Of a DNA stretch of 6,545 bases, positions 6,328 to 6,545 are shown piece by piece (positions within the stretch are counted from its first letter, which is position 1; each line of letters begins with the position of its first letter). Source of the stretch: an uncultured Verrucomicrobiota bacterium. Its GTDB lineage: Bacteria; Verrucomicrobiota; Verrucomicrobiia; Limisphaerales; UBA9464. Below the pieces are notes generated by a model, which worked only from the letters and a program-made list of their open reading frames with translations, made no database searches and was not told the origin of the DNA. The position numbers were made by a program, and so were the translations under genes. The DNA lies in assembly GCA_903864375.1 (NCBI GenBank), contig CAIPFS010000469.1, forward strand, positions 1 to 6,545, written 5' to 3'.

Positions 6328-6545
6328 TCATTTGGTCCGGGCAGAACTGGATGCGGGACCGGGAACCTCCAAATGGGTACGCACCTTGAAATCACCTTCC
6401 AGATAGTCGACGAGGGAGGCCACTTGCGCTTCGCTCAGAATTCCCCCCGACTTCAGCGCAAACGCGGGCATGAACGTGTGCTCCTTGCCGTTCTGGATCC
6501 ATTGAGTCCAGTAGGCGGCATCGGTGGGCTTGTTCAGGGCGTGCA
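6328..6545 (-). CDS. c-type cytochrome, C-terminal fragment (5' end outside window)
   Basis: A frame of 71 codons enters from the right edge and stops at TGA 6328-6330. It reads YWTQWIQNGKEHTFMPAF (residues 11-28 of the fragment), then ILSEAQVASLVDYLEG (35-50). This is the usual end of a class I cytochrome c domain: the methionine in FMPAF (codon 6469-6471) should be the distal haem ligand, followed by the last helix in which a hydrophobic face packs on haem. The CxxCH haem site would lie upstream, outside the window, so haem binding cannot be confirmed. A tail of about 20 residues rich in Pro, Ser and Ala follows the domain. It is probably an exported electron carrier or an electron-transfer domain of a larger protein. 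The frame ends six bases before tmk. Confidence 0.75.
   Translation of the reverse strand, partial: HALNKPTDAAYWTQWIQNGKEHTFMPAFALKSGGILSEAQVASLVDYLEGDFKVRTHLEVPGPASSSARTK

Overview
The window is about 60% GC and carries six clear protein-coding genes plus one cut-off reading frame at its right edge. Nothing in it looks mobile, phage-derived or CRISPR-like. The gene content suggests a chromosomal segment of a Gram-negative bacterium, most likely a member of the Verrucomicrobiota. That rests on an HU variant with an altered arm, a myxobacterial/PVC-style Ser/Thr kinase, a large secreted beta-helix protein ending in a Calx-beta-like domain, and start codons without recognisable Shine-Dalgarno sequences. 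The phylum is an inference from protein style and was not tested by a search.

Layout, left to right. At 1-627 (minus) lies the N-terminal two thirds of a ketopantoate reductase-family protein, whose 3' end is outside the window. At 700-987 (minus) is a 95-residue HU-family DNA-binding protein, followed by a compact GC hairpin terminator at 675-699. A 184-base divergent intergenic region (988-1171) contains a short inverted repeat and separates HU from a rightward pair of genes. The pair is a soluble Ser/Thr protein kinase (1172-2218, GTG start) and an N-carbamoylputrescine amidase-type carbon-nitrogen hydrolase (2215-3105), and the two overlap by ATGA. After a 25-base convergent gap comes a leftward cluster read from the right edge. 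It consists of the C-terminus of a c-type cytochrome (6328-6545), dTMP kinase tmk (5677-6321) and a secreted beta-helix protein of about 840 residues (3131-5647, or from a TTG at 5680).

How the genes relate. Kinase and amidase are almost certainly co-transcribed and translationally coupled, which puts a putative polyamine-pathway enzyme under the same control as a signalling kinase. Cytochrome, tmk and beta-helix gene are tightly packed (a 6-base gap, then a 4-base overlap or a 29-base gap) and probably form one transcript, although their functions are unrelated. HU and panE point the same way but are separated by the terminator.

I see no convincing new biological system here. The points most worth a second look are the kinase activation segment without any hydroxyl residue, the kinase-amidase coupling, the ambiguous start and signal peptide of the beta-helix protein, a strong intragenic palindrome in panE, and the uniform lack of Shine-Dalgarno motifs.
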